This document shows, piece after piece, positions 17,154-25,913 of a DNA stretch of 64,000 nucleotides. Position 1 is the stretch's first letter; each line of letters starts with the position of its first letter. Below the pieces are notes generated by a model. The model was given only the letters and a program-made list of their open reading frames with translations. It searched no databases and was not told where the DNA came from. The translations under genes were made by a program, and so were the position numbers. Source of the DNA: Latescibacteria bacterium UBA6620 (GTDB taxonomy: Bacteria; Latescibacterota; UBA2968); contig DJHM01000048.1 in assembly GCA_002433075.1 (NCBI GenBank), positions 83,414 to 147,413 of the forward strand. Reading direction: 5' to 3'.

Positions 17154-17285
17154 CTATCTCCGTTTCTTCGCCCGCTTTCGGCCCTCTTCGCACGGAATGC
17201 ACAGCGAAAACACACGCCCTTCGAATCCCCGCACCACCCCCATCTTCTTCCCACACACGCGACATCGGATGGTCGAATCAGCCAT
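17154..17285 (-). CDS. 43-aa CxxC-CxxC zinc-ribbon protein
   Basis: Short gene: ATG at 17283-17285, TAG at 17154-17156. The protein starts MADSTIRCRVCGKKMG and has CRVC near residues 8-11 and CIPC near 30-33, ending in a basic EEGRKRAKKRR tail. Two CxxC knuckles about 18 residues apart fit a zinc ribbon. Its ATG overlaps the end of the upstream 123-aa gene by eight bases, and its stop is one base before the enolase TTG, so it is embedded in the pyrB operon. Function unknown; a nucleic-acid or protein contact is possible from the basic tail. Confidence 0.7.
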   Translation of the reverse strand: MADSTIRCRVCGKKMGVVRGFEGRVFSLCIPCEEGRKRAKKRR

Positions 17286-17649
17286 CGTCTACGCTGTCGG
17301 CACGATCGGTCGTCGCCACACGCTCGTCGACCAGCGTCATCTCCCAGGCAAACGGCACCTTCCGCGTGAACGTCTCACGCTCCGCCAGCTGCTCGAGACC
17401 GTCCGCACCCGACAGTCGGTCTACAATCTTTGGAAGGATCTCCCGAACGGGATACGTCACCGTGAAGTCCGTCCTCGCACGATGTGAAAGAAGCACACCA
17501 CGGTCGACATCGAAGACACTCTGTATGTACCATCCGAAACTCGTGTAGCCCAGTTCGAGATCGCCCACCGCGACTTCCGTCCGCTCGATGGGAACATCGA
17601 TCTCGACACCCTCTCTTTCCACGGACAGTGCCACTAAGGATCGCTTCAT
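17278..17649 (-). CDS. Hypothetical protein, 123 aa, downstream of pyrB
   Basis: ATG 17647-17649 with AAGGGA upstream; 123 aa. Begins MKRSLVALSVEREGVEIDV and is rich in beta-strand-like, charged segments (ERTEVAVGDLELGYTSFGWYIQSVFDVDRGVLLSHRARTDF split by short turns). No cysteine, signal peptide or membrane span. I do not recognise the family. It starts 23 bases after pyrB and overlaps the zinc-ribbon gene, so the three are probably translated together. The longer frame to 17787 lies inside pyrB and is not used. Confidence 0.7.
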   Translation of the reverse strand: MKRSLVALSVEREGVEIDVPIERTEVAVGDLELGYTSFGWYIQSVFDVDRGVLLSHRARTDFTVTYPVREILPKIVDRLSGADGLEQLAERETFTRKVPFAWEMTLVDERVATTDRADSVDDG

Positions 17650-17671
17650 CGCGTCCCTTTCCAGGAATGCC

Positions 17672-18598
17672 CTAGCTCTCAAGCACCATCTGAAGAAGCG
17701 CCATCCTGATATACAGGCCGTTGTGCGCCTGCCTGAAATAGGCCGATCGGGGATCTCCGTCCACCTCCGGAACAATCTCGTCCACACGGGGCAGCGGGTG
17801 CAGCACGACGGACGACTCCAGCAGGGCCTCCATTACCGTCTGGTCGATCACGTATTTCCCCCGTGCCTGCTCGTAATCCTCGATGCGGTCCCCGAAACGC
17901 TCTCGCTGGATCCGCGTCTGGTAAACCACGTCGACGTCCCGTGCGACCGCGATCAGATCGTCCGCCTCTTCCCATTCGATCCCGTGCTCGTCTAGGTGGG
18001 CCTTGATGTCGTCCTTCATCCGCACGACGCGAGGGGCCACGAAAAAGATCTTCACGCCGTCGTATTTAGAAAGGAGATACGCCAGCGAGCGGACCGTTCG
18101 ACCGTTCGCCAGGTCTCCGACCATCGCAATCTTGAAATTGTCGAGCCGTCCAATCTCCTTCTGGATCGTATATACATCAAGCAAAGCCTGGGTCGGGTGT
18201 TGACCCGGCCCGTCCCCCGCGTTGATGATCGGAACCGACGCCACTTCCGCCGCCCGACGCGCGGAACCACTCTCGTAGTGGCGAATCACGATCACATCGC
18301 TGTAACCCTCAGCGATTCGAATCGTGTCCTCGAGCGTCTCGCCCTTCGCCGCCGACGAGAACTCGCGTGCGCTCTCCGTCGTCACCACCTGCCCACCGAG
18401 CCGCATCATCGCCGATTCGAACGACAGCCGTGTTCGCGTGCTCGGCTCGTAGAACAGCGAGGCCATCAACCGACGACTCAGAATGTTCGAGCCGTAGCGA
18501 CTTACCACCTCTTCCATTTCCTTCGTCACCGCGAACAGTTCTGACAGAAGAGGTCGATCGAATTGCTGCGCCTCAATCACGTGAAACAGCTTGTCCAT
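17672..18598 (-). CDS. pyrB: Aspartate carbamoyltransferase catalytic subunit
   Basis: Second enzyme of de novo pyrimidine synthesis: carbamoyl phosphate plus aspartate gives carbamoyl aspartate. Carbamoyl-phosphate loop FYEPSTRTRLSFE, 80s-type loop SSAAKGETLEDT, HPTQALLDVYTI, the aspartate-binding YQTRIQRERF and the LHPLPRVDEI motif are all present over 308 aa. ATG 18596-18598 with GAGG six bases upstream is preferred over GTG 18602-18604. No pyrI regulatory gene follows; instead a 123-aa unknown and a zinc-ribbon protein do. Upstream is a terminator for modA, so pyrB heads its own transcript. Confidence 0.96.
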   Translation of the reverse strand: MDKLFHVIEAQQFDRPLLSELFAVTKEMEEVVSRYGSNILSRRLMASLFYEPSTRTRLSFESAMMRLGGQVVTTESAREFSSAAKGETLEDTIRIAEGYSDVIVIRHYESGSARRAAEVASVPIINAGDGPGQHPTQALLDVYTIQKEIGRLDNFKIAMVGDLANGRTVRSLAYLLSKYDGVKIFFVAPRVVRMKDDIKAHLDEHGIEWEEADDLIAVARDVDVVYQTRIQRERFGDRIEDYEQARGKYVIDQTVMEALLESSVVLHPLPRVDEIVPEVDGDPRSAYFRQAHNGLYIRMALLQMVLES

Positions 18599-18648
18599 AG
18601 TCACCCTCGATCAACGACGAGCGGCAGGCTCACAAACGCTCAGAAATG

Positions 18649-18680
18649 AAAAAACGCCTTCTCCTCAAAGGAGAAAGCGT
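18649..18680 (-). terminator. Rho-independent terminator of modA
   Basis: Eleven-base stem (ACGCTTTCTCC / GGAGAAGGCGT on the minus strand, one mismatch) followed by six T residues. Lies between the modA stop and the pyrB start and so separates the two minus-strand transcripts. Confidence 0.82.
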
Positions 18681-18797
18681 GTCACGGAATGCTGCCGACC
18701 CGTCATGGTCAGTCCTCGTTGTGTGTAAACGTCCCAGTCCTTTCGAATATACAGCGAGGGGCCCGAAACCGGCAAGCCGAAAGGCCGGATCCTGCGC

Positions 18798-19508
18798 TCA
18801 CGGGTCCGATTCTGGGTCCGTGAACCCGTGCGCCTGAAACACCCGGCTCGCAGATTCCGAGCGCAGGAACGTGATCACAACACGCACCTGCTCGGAATCT
18901 CGTCCTCCGACCACGGCAACCGGATACACGATGGGTTCGTGAAAGCGCTCGGGAATCGTCGCCACCGTCGTCACCTTCTCGGACAGGGCAACATCCGTCC
19001 GGTAGCCGACCCCGACCTCGCATTCCCCCAGGTCGACGAACCGCAGGGCGGCCATCGCATCCTTCGCGGGCGCGATCCTCCCCACGACAGACGACCACCA
19101 GCCGAGGGCTGTCAGCGCCTGCTTCGCGTAGATCCCGACCGGCACGTGTTCTGGATCGGCGATCGCCAAACGCCCTTCGAACGATCCCCCGAAGTCGAAC
19201 TCCCTCGAGATCGGCATCGACCCCAGGTTCTCTCCATGGCGGAAGAGGACCAGTCGATTTGCCAGCAAATTGAGACGCGTCCCTGGTTCCAAGAGGCCTC
19301 TCCCTTCCAGGTAGTCCATCCATCCCTGATTCGCCGATATGTAGACGTCCGCCGGCGCACCGTGCTCGATCTGCCTCGCCAGGGTGGACGAACTCGCCAG
19401 CACCGTGCTCCACGACAGTTCCCTCGACTCAGCCTCTTCCAACAGGGCCTCCATCACCGCTGTCAGACTTGCAGCAGCGAAAACCGTCGTCTTCTCGGAC
19501 GACGACAC
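18798..19508 (-). CDS. modA: Molybdate-type ABC substrate-binding protein ModA
   Basis: Periplasmic oxyanion-binding protein (molybdate or tungstate). Typical ModA stretches: FAAASLTAVMEALL, ASSSTLARQIEHGAPADVYIS, LANRLVLFRHG, and YRTDVALSEKV. The first standard start (GTG 19508) leaves no signal peptide, but the same frame continues upstream with ILVLLITLILQAGFVSSSE, a good signal sequence, to a TGA. The only start there would be non-canonical: ATC at 19548-19550, with GGGGGAG six bases before it. No modB or modC is adjacent, so this is a solitary binding protein. It could relate to the MOSC gene at 8 kb (molybdenum cofactor) only loosely. Confidence 0.85.
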   Translation of the reverse strand: MSSSEKTTVFAAASLTAVMEALLEEAESRELSWSTVLASSSTLARQIEHGAPADVYISANQGWMDYLEGRGLLEPGTRLNLLANRLVLFRHGENLGSMPISREFDFGGSFEGRLAIADPEHVPVGIYAKQALTALGWWSSVVGRIAPAKDAMAALRFVDLGECEVGVGYRTDVALSEKVTTVATIPERFHEPIVYPVAVVGGRDSEQVRVVITFLRSESASRVFQAHGFTDPESDP

Positions 19509-19599
19509 GAATCCAGCTTGCAGAATTAGTGTGATCAGTAGAACAAGGATCGCTCACTCCCCCTCGTTGCGAATTGCCAGCCACTCTGTCTAAACGCGC

Positions 19600-19627
19600 T
19601 TGACCCGAACTGCACTTCCCCTATCTT
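19600..19627 (+). promoter_or_regulatory. Probable sigma-70 promoter for the ZTP riboswitch-glyA transcript
   Basis: TTGACC at 19600-19605 and TATCTT at 19622-19627 with a 16-base spacer, about 20 bases upstream of the riboswitch aptamer. The -10 box is imperfect, so moderate confidence. Confidence 0.55.
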
Positions 19628-19644
19628 AATCGCGACATCTGAAG

Positions 19645-19757
19645 AGGATCCGCGCGACTGGCGAAACGGGCCCCCCCGGCCCCGAGTGGACACAACCACA
19701 GTGGAGCCGGATCCTGATCTGCCGAACGCCTGGGCAGACCGATTCGTGGCCCGGGCT
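19645..19757 (+). promoter_or_regulatory. ZTP (ZMP/AICAR) riboswitch controlling glyA
   Basis: Matches the pfl/ZTP aptamer: GGATCCG arm followed by the conserved GCGACTGGCG (19653-19662), a GTGGA...ACCAC hairpin, the return arm CGGATCC (19708-19714), and the 3' conserved element CGCCTGGGCA (19727-19736). The 3' element GCCTGGGC can instead pair with GCCCGGGC at 19749-19756, followed by TCTCTTTATAT. That gives an intrinsic terminator that competes with the ligand-bound fold, the known mechanism for this class. ZTP or ZMP signals low 10-formyl-tetrahydrofolate and should turn on glyA. Folding is judged by eye. Confidence 0.88.
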
Positions 19758-19813
19758 CTCTTTATATATAGACGCTCCCCCCACGACGACGTCCCATACG
19801 ATGGGAGGACATC

Positions 19814-21319
19814 TTGGCCGACACCTCGCCGCTCGCTGACTATCTCGCTTCGACCTCCGAACCCGATCGCGATTTCGTCGCCTACCTCGCCGCGCTCGAA
19901 TCCGTCGCCAGCGTCGTTCCCGACGTGGCCGGATCGATCGTCCGAGAGCTCGCCGACCAGCGGCGCCATCTCAAAATGATCGCCAGCGAGAACTACTGCT
20001 CGCTTCCCACGCAGCTTGCCCTCGGGAACCTGCTCACGGACAAGTACGCCGAAGGCATCCCCGACCATCGATTCTACGCCGGCTGCGACAACATCGACGC
20101 CATCGAATCCCGCGCCGCTTCGCTCGCGTGTGAATTGTTCGGCGCGGACCACACCTACGTCCAGCCCCACTCCGGCGCCGACGCGAATATGGTCGCCTTC
20201 TGGGCCATCCTCTCCGCCCGTGTGGAAACACCCGCCCTGGAAAAGCTCAGGTCCAAATCTCCCTTCGACCTCGACGATGCGGAATGGGCCGGCCTGCGGT
20301 CGGATCTGGGCAATCAGCGCCTGCTGGGTCTCGACCTCGCCTCAGGCGGTCATCTGACCCACGGCTACCGCGTCAACGTATCCGGCCGGATGTTCGAGTC
20401 GCACGCCTACACCGTCAGCAAGGAAACGGGACTTCTCGACTACGATCAGATTCGGTCACAGGCGAAGGAAGTCAAGCCCCTTATCCTCCTCGCCGGCTAC
20501 AGCGCCTATCCGAGGAAGGTCAACTTCCGAATCTTCCGCGAAATCGCGGACGAAGTCGGCGCGGTCCTGATGGTCGATATGGCCCACTTTGCCGGTCTCG
20601 TCGCAGGCAAAGTCTTCACCGACGACTTCGACCCCGTCGCCCACGCCCACGTCACCACGACAACCACGCACAAGACCCTGCGAGGTCCGCGCGGTGGGAT
20701 GATTCTGTGCGACGAAGAATTCGCCGAATATGTCGACAAGGGATGTCCAATGGTACTCGGCGGACCCCTGCCCCATTCGATGGCCTCCAAAGCCGTCGCC
20801 TTCCAGGAGGCGCTCTCTCCTGACTTCCGGGACTACGCTGCGAAGATTGTCGACAACGCCCAGGCTCTGGCCGAGGGCATGATCGATCAGGGAATCACCG
20901 TCCTAACCGGAGGGACCGAGAACCACTTGCTCCAGGTCGACGTCCGTCCCTTCGGAATCACCGGCCGCCAGGCCGAAGGCGCGATGCGCGACGCCTCCGT
21001 CACCCTCAATCGGAACGCCATCCCCTTCGATCCCAACGGCGCCTGGTACACGAGCGGCCTGCGTGTCGGCACCCCCGCCCTCACCACCCTCGGAATGGGT
21101 GAAGGAGAAATGAAAGAAATCGCCGGCATCTTCAAGACCGTACTCGATGCCACGGAGCCTACGATCGTAAAGAGCAGCGGAAAGCCGAGCCAGGCTCGCT
21201 ACAAGATCGATAAATCAGCGCTCGAAACTGCACGCTCCAGGGTCGGAGATCTCCTCGACAGCTACCTCCTTTATCCCCAACTGGACCTCGAACGGCTCCA
21301 GAAATCGTTCGGTTCCTGA
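19814..21319 (+). CDS. glyA: Serine hydroxymethyltransferase
   Basis: PLP enzyme interconverting serine and glycine with tetrahydrofolate as one-carbon carrier. Key segments: IASENYCS near residue 57, [33 protein letters not shown], and the PLP lysine in [17 protein letters not shown] start at 19814 with GGAGG five bases upstream. At 501 aa it is longer than the common 420-aa enzyme, with an insertion around residues 140-175 as in other long SHMTs. Preceded by a ZTP riboswitch and followed by a strong hairpin, so monocistronic. With glcB next door it links glycine and glyoxylate metabolism. Confidence 0.96.
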   Translation: MADTSPLADYLASTSEPDRDFVAYLAALESVASVVPDVAGSIVRELADQRRHLKMIASENYCSLPTQLALGNLLTDKYAEGIPDHRFYAGCDNIDAIESRAASLACELFGADHTYVQPHSGADANMVAFWAILSARVETPALEKLRSKSPFDLDDAEWAGLRSDLGNQRLLGLDLASGGHLTHGYRVNVSGRMFESHAYTVSKETGLLDYDQIRSQAKEVKPLILLAGYSAYPRKVNFRIFREIADEVGAVLMVDMAHFAGLVAGKVFTDDFDPVAHAHVTTTTTHKTLRGPRGGMILCDEEFAEYVDKGCPMVLGGPLPHSMASKAVAFQEALSPDFRDYAAKIVDNAQALAEGMIDQGITVLTGGTENHLLQVDVRPFGITGRQAEGAMRDASVTLNRNAIPFDPNGAWYTSGLRVGTPALTTLGMGEGEMKEIAGIFKTVLDATEPTIVKSSGKPSQARYKIDKSALETARSRVGDLLDSYLLYPQLDLERLQKSFGS

Positions 21320-21341
21320 CGACCCCGATTCTTCGTTCGGC

Positions 21342-21378
21342 GCTCGAGGCGACAGCCATCCAGGTTGTCGCCTCGAGC
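21342..21378 (+). terminator. Hairpin after glyA
   Basis: Perfect 13-bp inverted repeat (GCTCGAGGCGACA / TGTCGCCTCGAGC) 22 bases after the glyA stop, followed by a weak T stretch (TCTT). Strong stem but poor U-tract: terminator or mRNA-stabilising structure. Confidence 0.65.
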
Positions 21379-21539
21379 TCTTGAAGTACCGAATTGCTCT
21401 TGTGACCCACACGTCCAGGTCACATCTTACGCCGTCCTTCATCCCTCCTGCGTACGCTGCAACCGTCCTGCACCCTCTCAACGAAATCTTCGGGAACAGC
21501 CACGCGGAGAGTTTCTTCTGTCTGAGAAAGGAAAGATAC

Positions 21540-23702
21540 GTGTCCGACTACATCGATATCGGTGGACTGAAAGTCCACAAACTCCTCCACGACGTGGTCA
21601 AAGATGAGATCGCTCCCGAGACGGGCGTCGACCCCGACGCCATCTGGGAAGGACTCGACGCCATCGTTCGCGATCTCGCTCCCGGAAACCGGGCGCTCCT
21701 CCAGAAGAGAGACGACCTTCAGGCCAGTATCGACAGGTGGTATCTGGAGAACCGAGAAGGCGGGATCGACCCGGTCGCCTACAAAAGCTTTCTCGTAGAA
21801 ATCGGCTACCTCCAGCCCGAAGGGGATCATTTCGAGGTCACCACGGCCAACGTCGACCCCGAAATCGGCCAGATCGCAGGACCTCAGCTCGTCGTCCCCG
21901 TCGACAACGCTCGCTACGCCCTCAATGCCGCCAACGCCAGGTGGGGCAGCCTCTACGACGCGCTCTACGGTACGGACGTCATCTCCGAGGAGGACGGCGC
22001 CGAAAAGGGATCGAGTTACAACCCTGTGCGAGGACAGAAAGTTGTCGACGCCTCGGCCGATTTCCTCGACGCGACCGCCCCCCTCACCTCCGGTTCTCAC
22101 ACAGATGCGACTGGCTACACCGTCATGGACGGCGCTCTGGCGGTTGCACAGGGAGATGCCTCCACCGGACTGCAGAATCCCGCACAGTTCGCGGGCCACG
22201 CCGGCTCGCCCGACGCTCCATCGAGCGTCCTCCTCGTAAACAACGGCCTGCACGTCGATATCCAGATCGACGCTGATCATCCCGTCGGCAAAGTCCATCC
22301 CGCCGGCGTCAAGGATGTCGTCCTCGAGGCGGCCGTCACAACCATCCAGGATTGCGAAGACTCCGTCTCCGCTGTCGACGCGGAGGACAAGGCCCTCGTC
22401 TATCGCAACTGGGCAGGAATCATGAAGGGAGATCTGGAGACCATGCTCGAAAAGGGCGGTCAGACGATCACCCGCCGTCTCAACCCCGACCGAACCTTCA
22501 CGGCGCCAGACGGGTCCGAACTCGTTCTTTCCGGCCGCAGCGCGCTCCTCGTCCGCAACGTCGGCATCCATATGTACACCGACGCCGTCACCACCAGCGA
22601 TGGCGATGAGATCCCGGAAGGTTTCCTGGACGCGATGATCACCGTCCTCGGCGCCATCCACGACCTCAAGCAGACGGGAAGCGTCACGAACAGTCGCGCC
22701 GGAAGCGTCTACATCGTCAAACCCAAGATGCACGGCCCTGAAGAAGTCGCCGCCACTGTCGAACTGTTCGGTCGCGTCGAGCAGGTCCTCGATCTGGAGC
22801 CCAACACCATCAAGATGGGCATCATGGATGAAGAGCGACGCACCACCATCAACCTCAAGGCCGCCATTCACGAGGCACGCGATCGAATCATCTTCATCAA
22901 CACCGGCTTCCTCGATCGCACCGGCGACGAAATCCACACCAGCCTCGAGGCCGGTCCTGTCCTGCCCAAGCCCGAGATCAAAGGTCAGAAGTTCATGTCC
23001 GCCTACGAGGACTGGAACGTCGACGTCGGCCTCGAAGTCTCTCTCCCCGGTCACGGCCAGATTGGCAAGGGGATGTGGGCGATGCCCGACCTGATGAAGG
23101 ATATGGCCGACACAAAGGGCGGTCATCCCACCTCGGGCGCCACGTGTGCGTGGGTACCCTCCCCGACCGCAGCCACCCTCCACGCGATGCACTACCACCA
23201 GATCAACGTCGGCGACCGCCAGGAAGCGCTCGCCTCGCGCGGCCGTGCCAGCCTCGACGACATCCTCACTCCACCCCTATTGGACCGCGACCTCACGGCC
23301 GACGACATCCAACACGAACTCGACAACAACGCCCAGGGCATCCTCGGCTACGTTGTTCGCTGGGTCGATCAGGGCGTCGGATGTTCGAAGGTGCCGGACA
23401 TCAACGACGTCGGTCTGATGGAGGATCGCGCCACGCTCCGTATCTCAAGCCAGCACATCGCCAGCTGGCTCCATCACGGCATCACCAACCGGGACCAGGT
23501 CATCGAAACCTTCAAGAAGATGGCCGCCGTCGTCGACGGACAGAACGCCGGCGACCCGAGCTACACGAATATGGCTCCCGGATTCGATGGTATTGCCTGG
23601 CAGGCCGCCCTCGAACTCGTCTTCGAGGGACGGGACGTCGCCAACGGGTATACGGAACCCGTCCTCCACCGGCGCCGTCGCGAGGTCAAAGCCAGCGCAT
23701 AA
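21540..23702 (+). CDS. glcB: Malate synthase G
   Basis: Condenses glyoxylate with acetyl-CoA to malate (glyoxylate assimilation). The GTG start at 21540 with AAAGGAAAG upstream gives 720 aa, the usual length for isoform G (E. coli 723). Characteristic runs: [36 protein letters not shown] split by a short turn, [10 protein letters not shown] (catalytic/magnesium region), [16 protein letters not shown], and [18 protein letters not shown] near the end. A longer frame to 21381 lacks homology. Preceded by the glyA hairpin and followed by a very strong terminator, so it forms its own transcript. Confidence 0.96.
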   Translation: MSDYIDIGGLKVHKLLHDVVKDEIAPETGVDPDAIWEGLDAIVRDLAPGNRALLQKRDDLQASIDRWYLENREGGIDPVAYKSFLVEIGYLQPEGDHFEVTTANVDPEIGQIAGPQLVVPVDNARYALNAANARWGSLYDALYGTDVISEEDGAEKGSSYNPVRGQKVVDASADFLDATAPLTSGSHTDATGYTVMDGALAVAQGDASTGLQNPAQFAGHAGSPDAPSSVLLVNNGLHVDIQIDADHPVGKVHPAGVKDVVLEAAVTTIQDCEDSVSAVDAEDKALVYRNWAGIMKGDLETMLEKGGQTITRRLNPDRTFTAPDGSELVLSGRSALLVRNVGIHMYTDAVTTSDGDEIPEGFLDAMITVLGAIHDLKQTGSVTNSRAGSVYIVKPKMHGPEEVAATVELFGRVEQVLDLEPNTIKMGIMDEERRTTINLKAAIHEARDRIIFINTGFLDRTGDEIHTSLEAGPVLPKPEIKGQKFMSAYEDWNVDVGLEVSLPGHGQIGKGMWAMPDLMKDMADTKGGHPTSGATCAWVPSPTAATLHAMHYHQINVGDRQEALASRGRASLDDILTPPLLDRDLTADDIQHELDNNAQGILGYVVRWVDQGVGCSKVPDINDVGLMEDRATLRISSQHIASWLHHGITNRDQVIETFKKMAAVVDGQNAGDPSYTNMAPGFDGIAWQAALELVFEGRDVANGYTEPVLHRRRREVKASA

Positions 23703-23722
23703 ATTCGCATCCCAATTCAGTG

Positions 23723-23759
23723 AAAATGGGCAATCCTCATCGTCAGGATTGCCCATTTT
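23723..23759. terminator. Strong bidirectional terminator after glcB
   Basis: Perfect 15-bp inverted repeat with a seven-base loop (CATCGTC); AAAA begins one arm and TTTT ends the other, so it works in both directions. Twenty bases after the glcB stop. Confidence 0.92.
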
Positions 23760-23773
23760 ATCTGTGTTTTACA

Positions 23774-23795
23774 AAAGTGCCAACGTTGGCACTTT
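23774..23795 (-). terminator. 22-bp perfect palindrome, likely terminator of the receiver gene
   Basis: Perfect palindrome of 22 bp with arms AAAGTGCCAAC / GTTGGCACTTT. On the minus strand it is followed by TTTTG, and it lies about 50 bases beyond the receiver-domain stop. It may act as a terminator for that gene; a protein-binding operator is also possible because there is no loop. Confidence 0.6.
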
Positions 23796-23846
23796 CTCCC
23801 TACCACCGATCCACGGTGCCGCGTGAATTGCACGACGCGACCTCGG

Positions 23847-24083
23847 TTATCCCAACAGATCTCTGATCTTGCTCGTCACGTCTTCCGGCTTGAACGGCTT
23901 TGGCAGCACGCTGTCCGCACCTCGCTCCTTCATCATCCCCAACACGTCGAGATCCTCTTTCGCGTCCCACCCGGTCATGGCGACGATCTTGATCTGAGGA
24001 AACTCGTCCCTCAAATCCGGGATGGTCTCGAGGCCCGATTTTCCCGGCATGAAGATGTCCGTAATCACGAGAATTCGGGCCAT
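23847..24083 (-). CDS. Receiver domain protein with N-terminal core deleted
   Basis: 78-aa CheY-like protein from a good ATG (AGGAG upstream). It begins MARILV and jumps straight to ITDIFMPGKSGLETI, which in normal receivers lies about 45 residues later. The acidic Asp pair, strand 1-2 and helix 1-2 are therefore missing in frame, whereas the phosphoacceptor Asp (DIFMPG), the MTGWD switch region and the lysine in LPKPF remain. A receiver normally needs about 120 residues to fold and to bind magnesium. It is probably a deletion derivative that is still translated; a functional mini-domain is less likely. Confidence 0.75.
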   Translation of the reverse strand: MARILVITDIFMPGKSGLETIPDLRDEFPQIKIVAMTGWDAKEDLDVLGMMKERGADSVLPKPFKPEDVTSKIRDLLG

Positions 24084-24447
24084 CCTCGGACTCCTGGGTT
24101 GAAGGTCCTTGCTTTCTCTTGAGTCCTGTCGTTCCCCGGGACGAGAACTTGAGACTGAACGCGTCTCCAGTCTCTTCAGGGCTTCACGAGGGCAGGCGCC
24201 ATCAGAACGACCTGCATACCCTCCGTGGAGTCCTGATCAACTCTTTCAAGTGATCATCCGATAGTGAACGATCCGTTCAGATCCTTCCTGGTGCAGCGTG
24301 CTCTCAATACTTTGTTTTCTTTACGCTTGGAAGCCGTCCAATCACACGGCACGTCGTTTGCATATGGACAGGTAAACTGAGTGTAGGCTTGTAGGATTCT
24401 ATAGTCTGCGCTGCCTTGTCAACAGACGACTCTCGACAGGATACACG
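24084..24447. other. Intergenic region, no gene recognised
   Basis: 364 bases between divergent genes. Reading both strands gave no conserved protein. It must hold the promoters of the receiver gene and of the coiled-coil gene, but no clear -35/-10 pair was seen; a TATAGT hexamer occurs near 24400 on the plus strand without a matching -35. Confidence 0.4.
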
Positions 24448-24687
24448 ATGGCAGAAGAGCTTGGCACAAGAGATGTTCTTGAACAGGTCCACACCCGACT
24501 GGGAACGTTGGAGCAAGACGTCCGTTCTCTGGATTCCAAGGTAGGGGCTCGCTTCGATCGCGTTTACCATAAGATCGGTGACATCCGCTCCGAGGTAGCC
24601 GGATTTCGTTCCGAGGTGAACGCCCGCTTTGACAGAACGATCCGTTGGCTCGTCGGTCTCATCTTGGCCAGCTGGCTCAAGCCGTAA
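24448..24687 (+). CDS. Small coiled-coil protein with C-terminal membrane anchor
   Basis: 79 aa. Heptad-like pattern (LEQVHTRLGTLEQDVRSLDSKV... IGDIRSEVAGFRSEV) suggests an extended coiled coil of about 55 residues, followed by WLVGLILASWL, a short hydrophobic anchor at the end. ATG with AGGATA upstream. Such proteins are common and mostly uncharacterised. A convergent serine hydrolase gene ends 33 bases later. Confidence 0.65.
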   Translation: MAEELGTRDVLEQVHTRLGTLEQDVRSLDSKVGARFDRVYHKIGDIRSEVAGFRSEVNARFDRTIRWLVGLILASWLKP

Positions 24688-24720
24688 CCCGCCCTCTAGC
24701 TTTTCATTTTTCACTTTCCA

Positions 24721-25815
24721 TTATCCATTTCTGCTAAGGGTTTCACTCACCGCATCGTGAAACGCCGGCCGCAGTCGCATAATTCCTTCCCCGTTCCGAG
24801 TCGGATGCACCCGATTCGTCAGTAGCACCACACCCAGATCCCGCTCCGGATCCACCCACAACGAAGTCCCCGTAAACCCCAGTACACCGTAAGACGTCGA
24901 CGAGAAGTACCTGCCCGACGTGCTGCCCCCCGGCGAAACCGTATCCCACCCCAACGCCCAGGTACTGTCCTCCACACCCCCCTCCCGCGTCGTCAGCTGT
25001 TTCACCGTCTCTTCCGACAGCATCCGCACCCCATCCAACATCCCTCCCTGCAACCACATCCGACAGAACTGTCCCAGATCCCCAACTGTCGAAAACAGTC
25101 CCGCGTGGGGTGCCACCCCGCCCATCGCCCACGCATTCTCGTCGTGCACCACCCCGTGCACAAGACAATGGCGCATTGTCCCGTCGATCTCTGTCGGAAC
25201 AATGCGCTCCTGGCCGACATCGGGTGTATACATCGATTCGGCCAGCGTGACCCGTTCCCCAAACAGCACATCCATCCGGTTCCCGCATACCCGCTCGATC
25301 ATCTCCCCCAACACCAGATATCCCATATCGCTGTAGACCGACGCCGTGCCGGGCGCGTACTCGAGGTCCAGCCCGATTGCGGCTTCGACGATCCGTTCGC
25401 GACCCCTCAGCGTCTTGTAGAGATTCACGTGCGCCGGCATCCCGCTGCTGTGTGATAGCAATTGCCGGGGGGTGATGATTTCCTTGCCGTCTCCCGCGAA
25501 CTCCGGGATCACCGCCTGAACGGGACGATCGATGTCCAGCGTCCCCTCGTCGATCATCATTCCGCACAGCGTTGCCGTCGCGACCACTTTCGTCAACGAC
25601 GCCAGGTCGAACAGATCGTCGACCCGCGCCGGCCGGGCATCTTCGTCGTAGGTATGGCGACCGCTCGCACAAGTCCAGATCACGTCGTCCGAATGAACCA
25701 CAGCCGCCGCCGCGGCCGGTGTCGTACCGGCTTCGATGTGCTCCGCCAGGACTGTTTCAGCTTCCGCAAACGTCGAGTTCGTCGTCACAGGGGATTGCGC
25801 CTTCTCGTCTACCAT
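24721..25815 (-). CDS. Serine hydrolase, beta-lactamase class C/PBP-like family
   Basis: Penicillin-binding-protein-like hydrolase (esterase or D-aminopeptidase type). The nucleophile motif SxxK is in LASLTK, the second motif YSD (variant of YxN) in ASVYSDMGYLVLGE, and the third-motif position is GFTGTS instead of KTG. ATG 25813-25815 gives 364 aa beginning MVDEKAQSPV; a TATAAT on the minus strand lies just upstream, so the leader may be very short. No signal peptide, thus probably cytoplasmic. The substrate is unknown; peptide, ester or D-amino acid are all possible. Confidence 0.85.
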   Translation of the reverse strand: MVDEKAQSPVTTNSTFAEAETVLAEHIEAGTTPAAAAAVVHSDDVIWTCASGRHTYDEDARPARVDDLFDLASLTKVVATATLCGMMIDEGTLDIDRPVQAVIPEFAGDGKEIITPRQLLSHSSGMPAHVNLYKTLRGRERIVEAAIGLDLEYAPGTASVYSDMGYLVLGEMIERVCGNRMDVLFGERVTLAESMYTPDVGQERIVPTEIDGTMRHCLVHGVVHDENAWAMGGVAPHAGLFSTVGDLGQFCRMWLQGGMLDGVRMLSEETVKQLTTREGGVEDSTWALGWDTVSPGGSTSGRYFSSTSYGVLGFTGTSLWVDPERDLGVVLLTNRVHPTRNGEGIMRLRPAFHDAVSETLSRNG

Positions 25816-25913
25816 CGTCCGAATTATATTGTCACGTCTCGTGCCCAAACAGTAGTCCGGACTCCATTCAGCGCCCAGGCTTTTCGCGCAGACAGAGGGA
25901 GGTCCACCTCACA

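Noticed and set aside
21420..23198. 592-aa minus-strand open frame opposite malate synthase
   Set aside because: It is the antisense shadow of glcB. GC-rich codon usage keeps the complementary frame open; the composition is Val/Gly/Asp-rich, with no domain and no start site.
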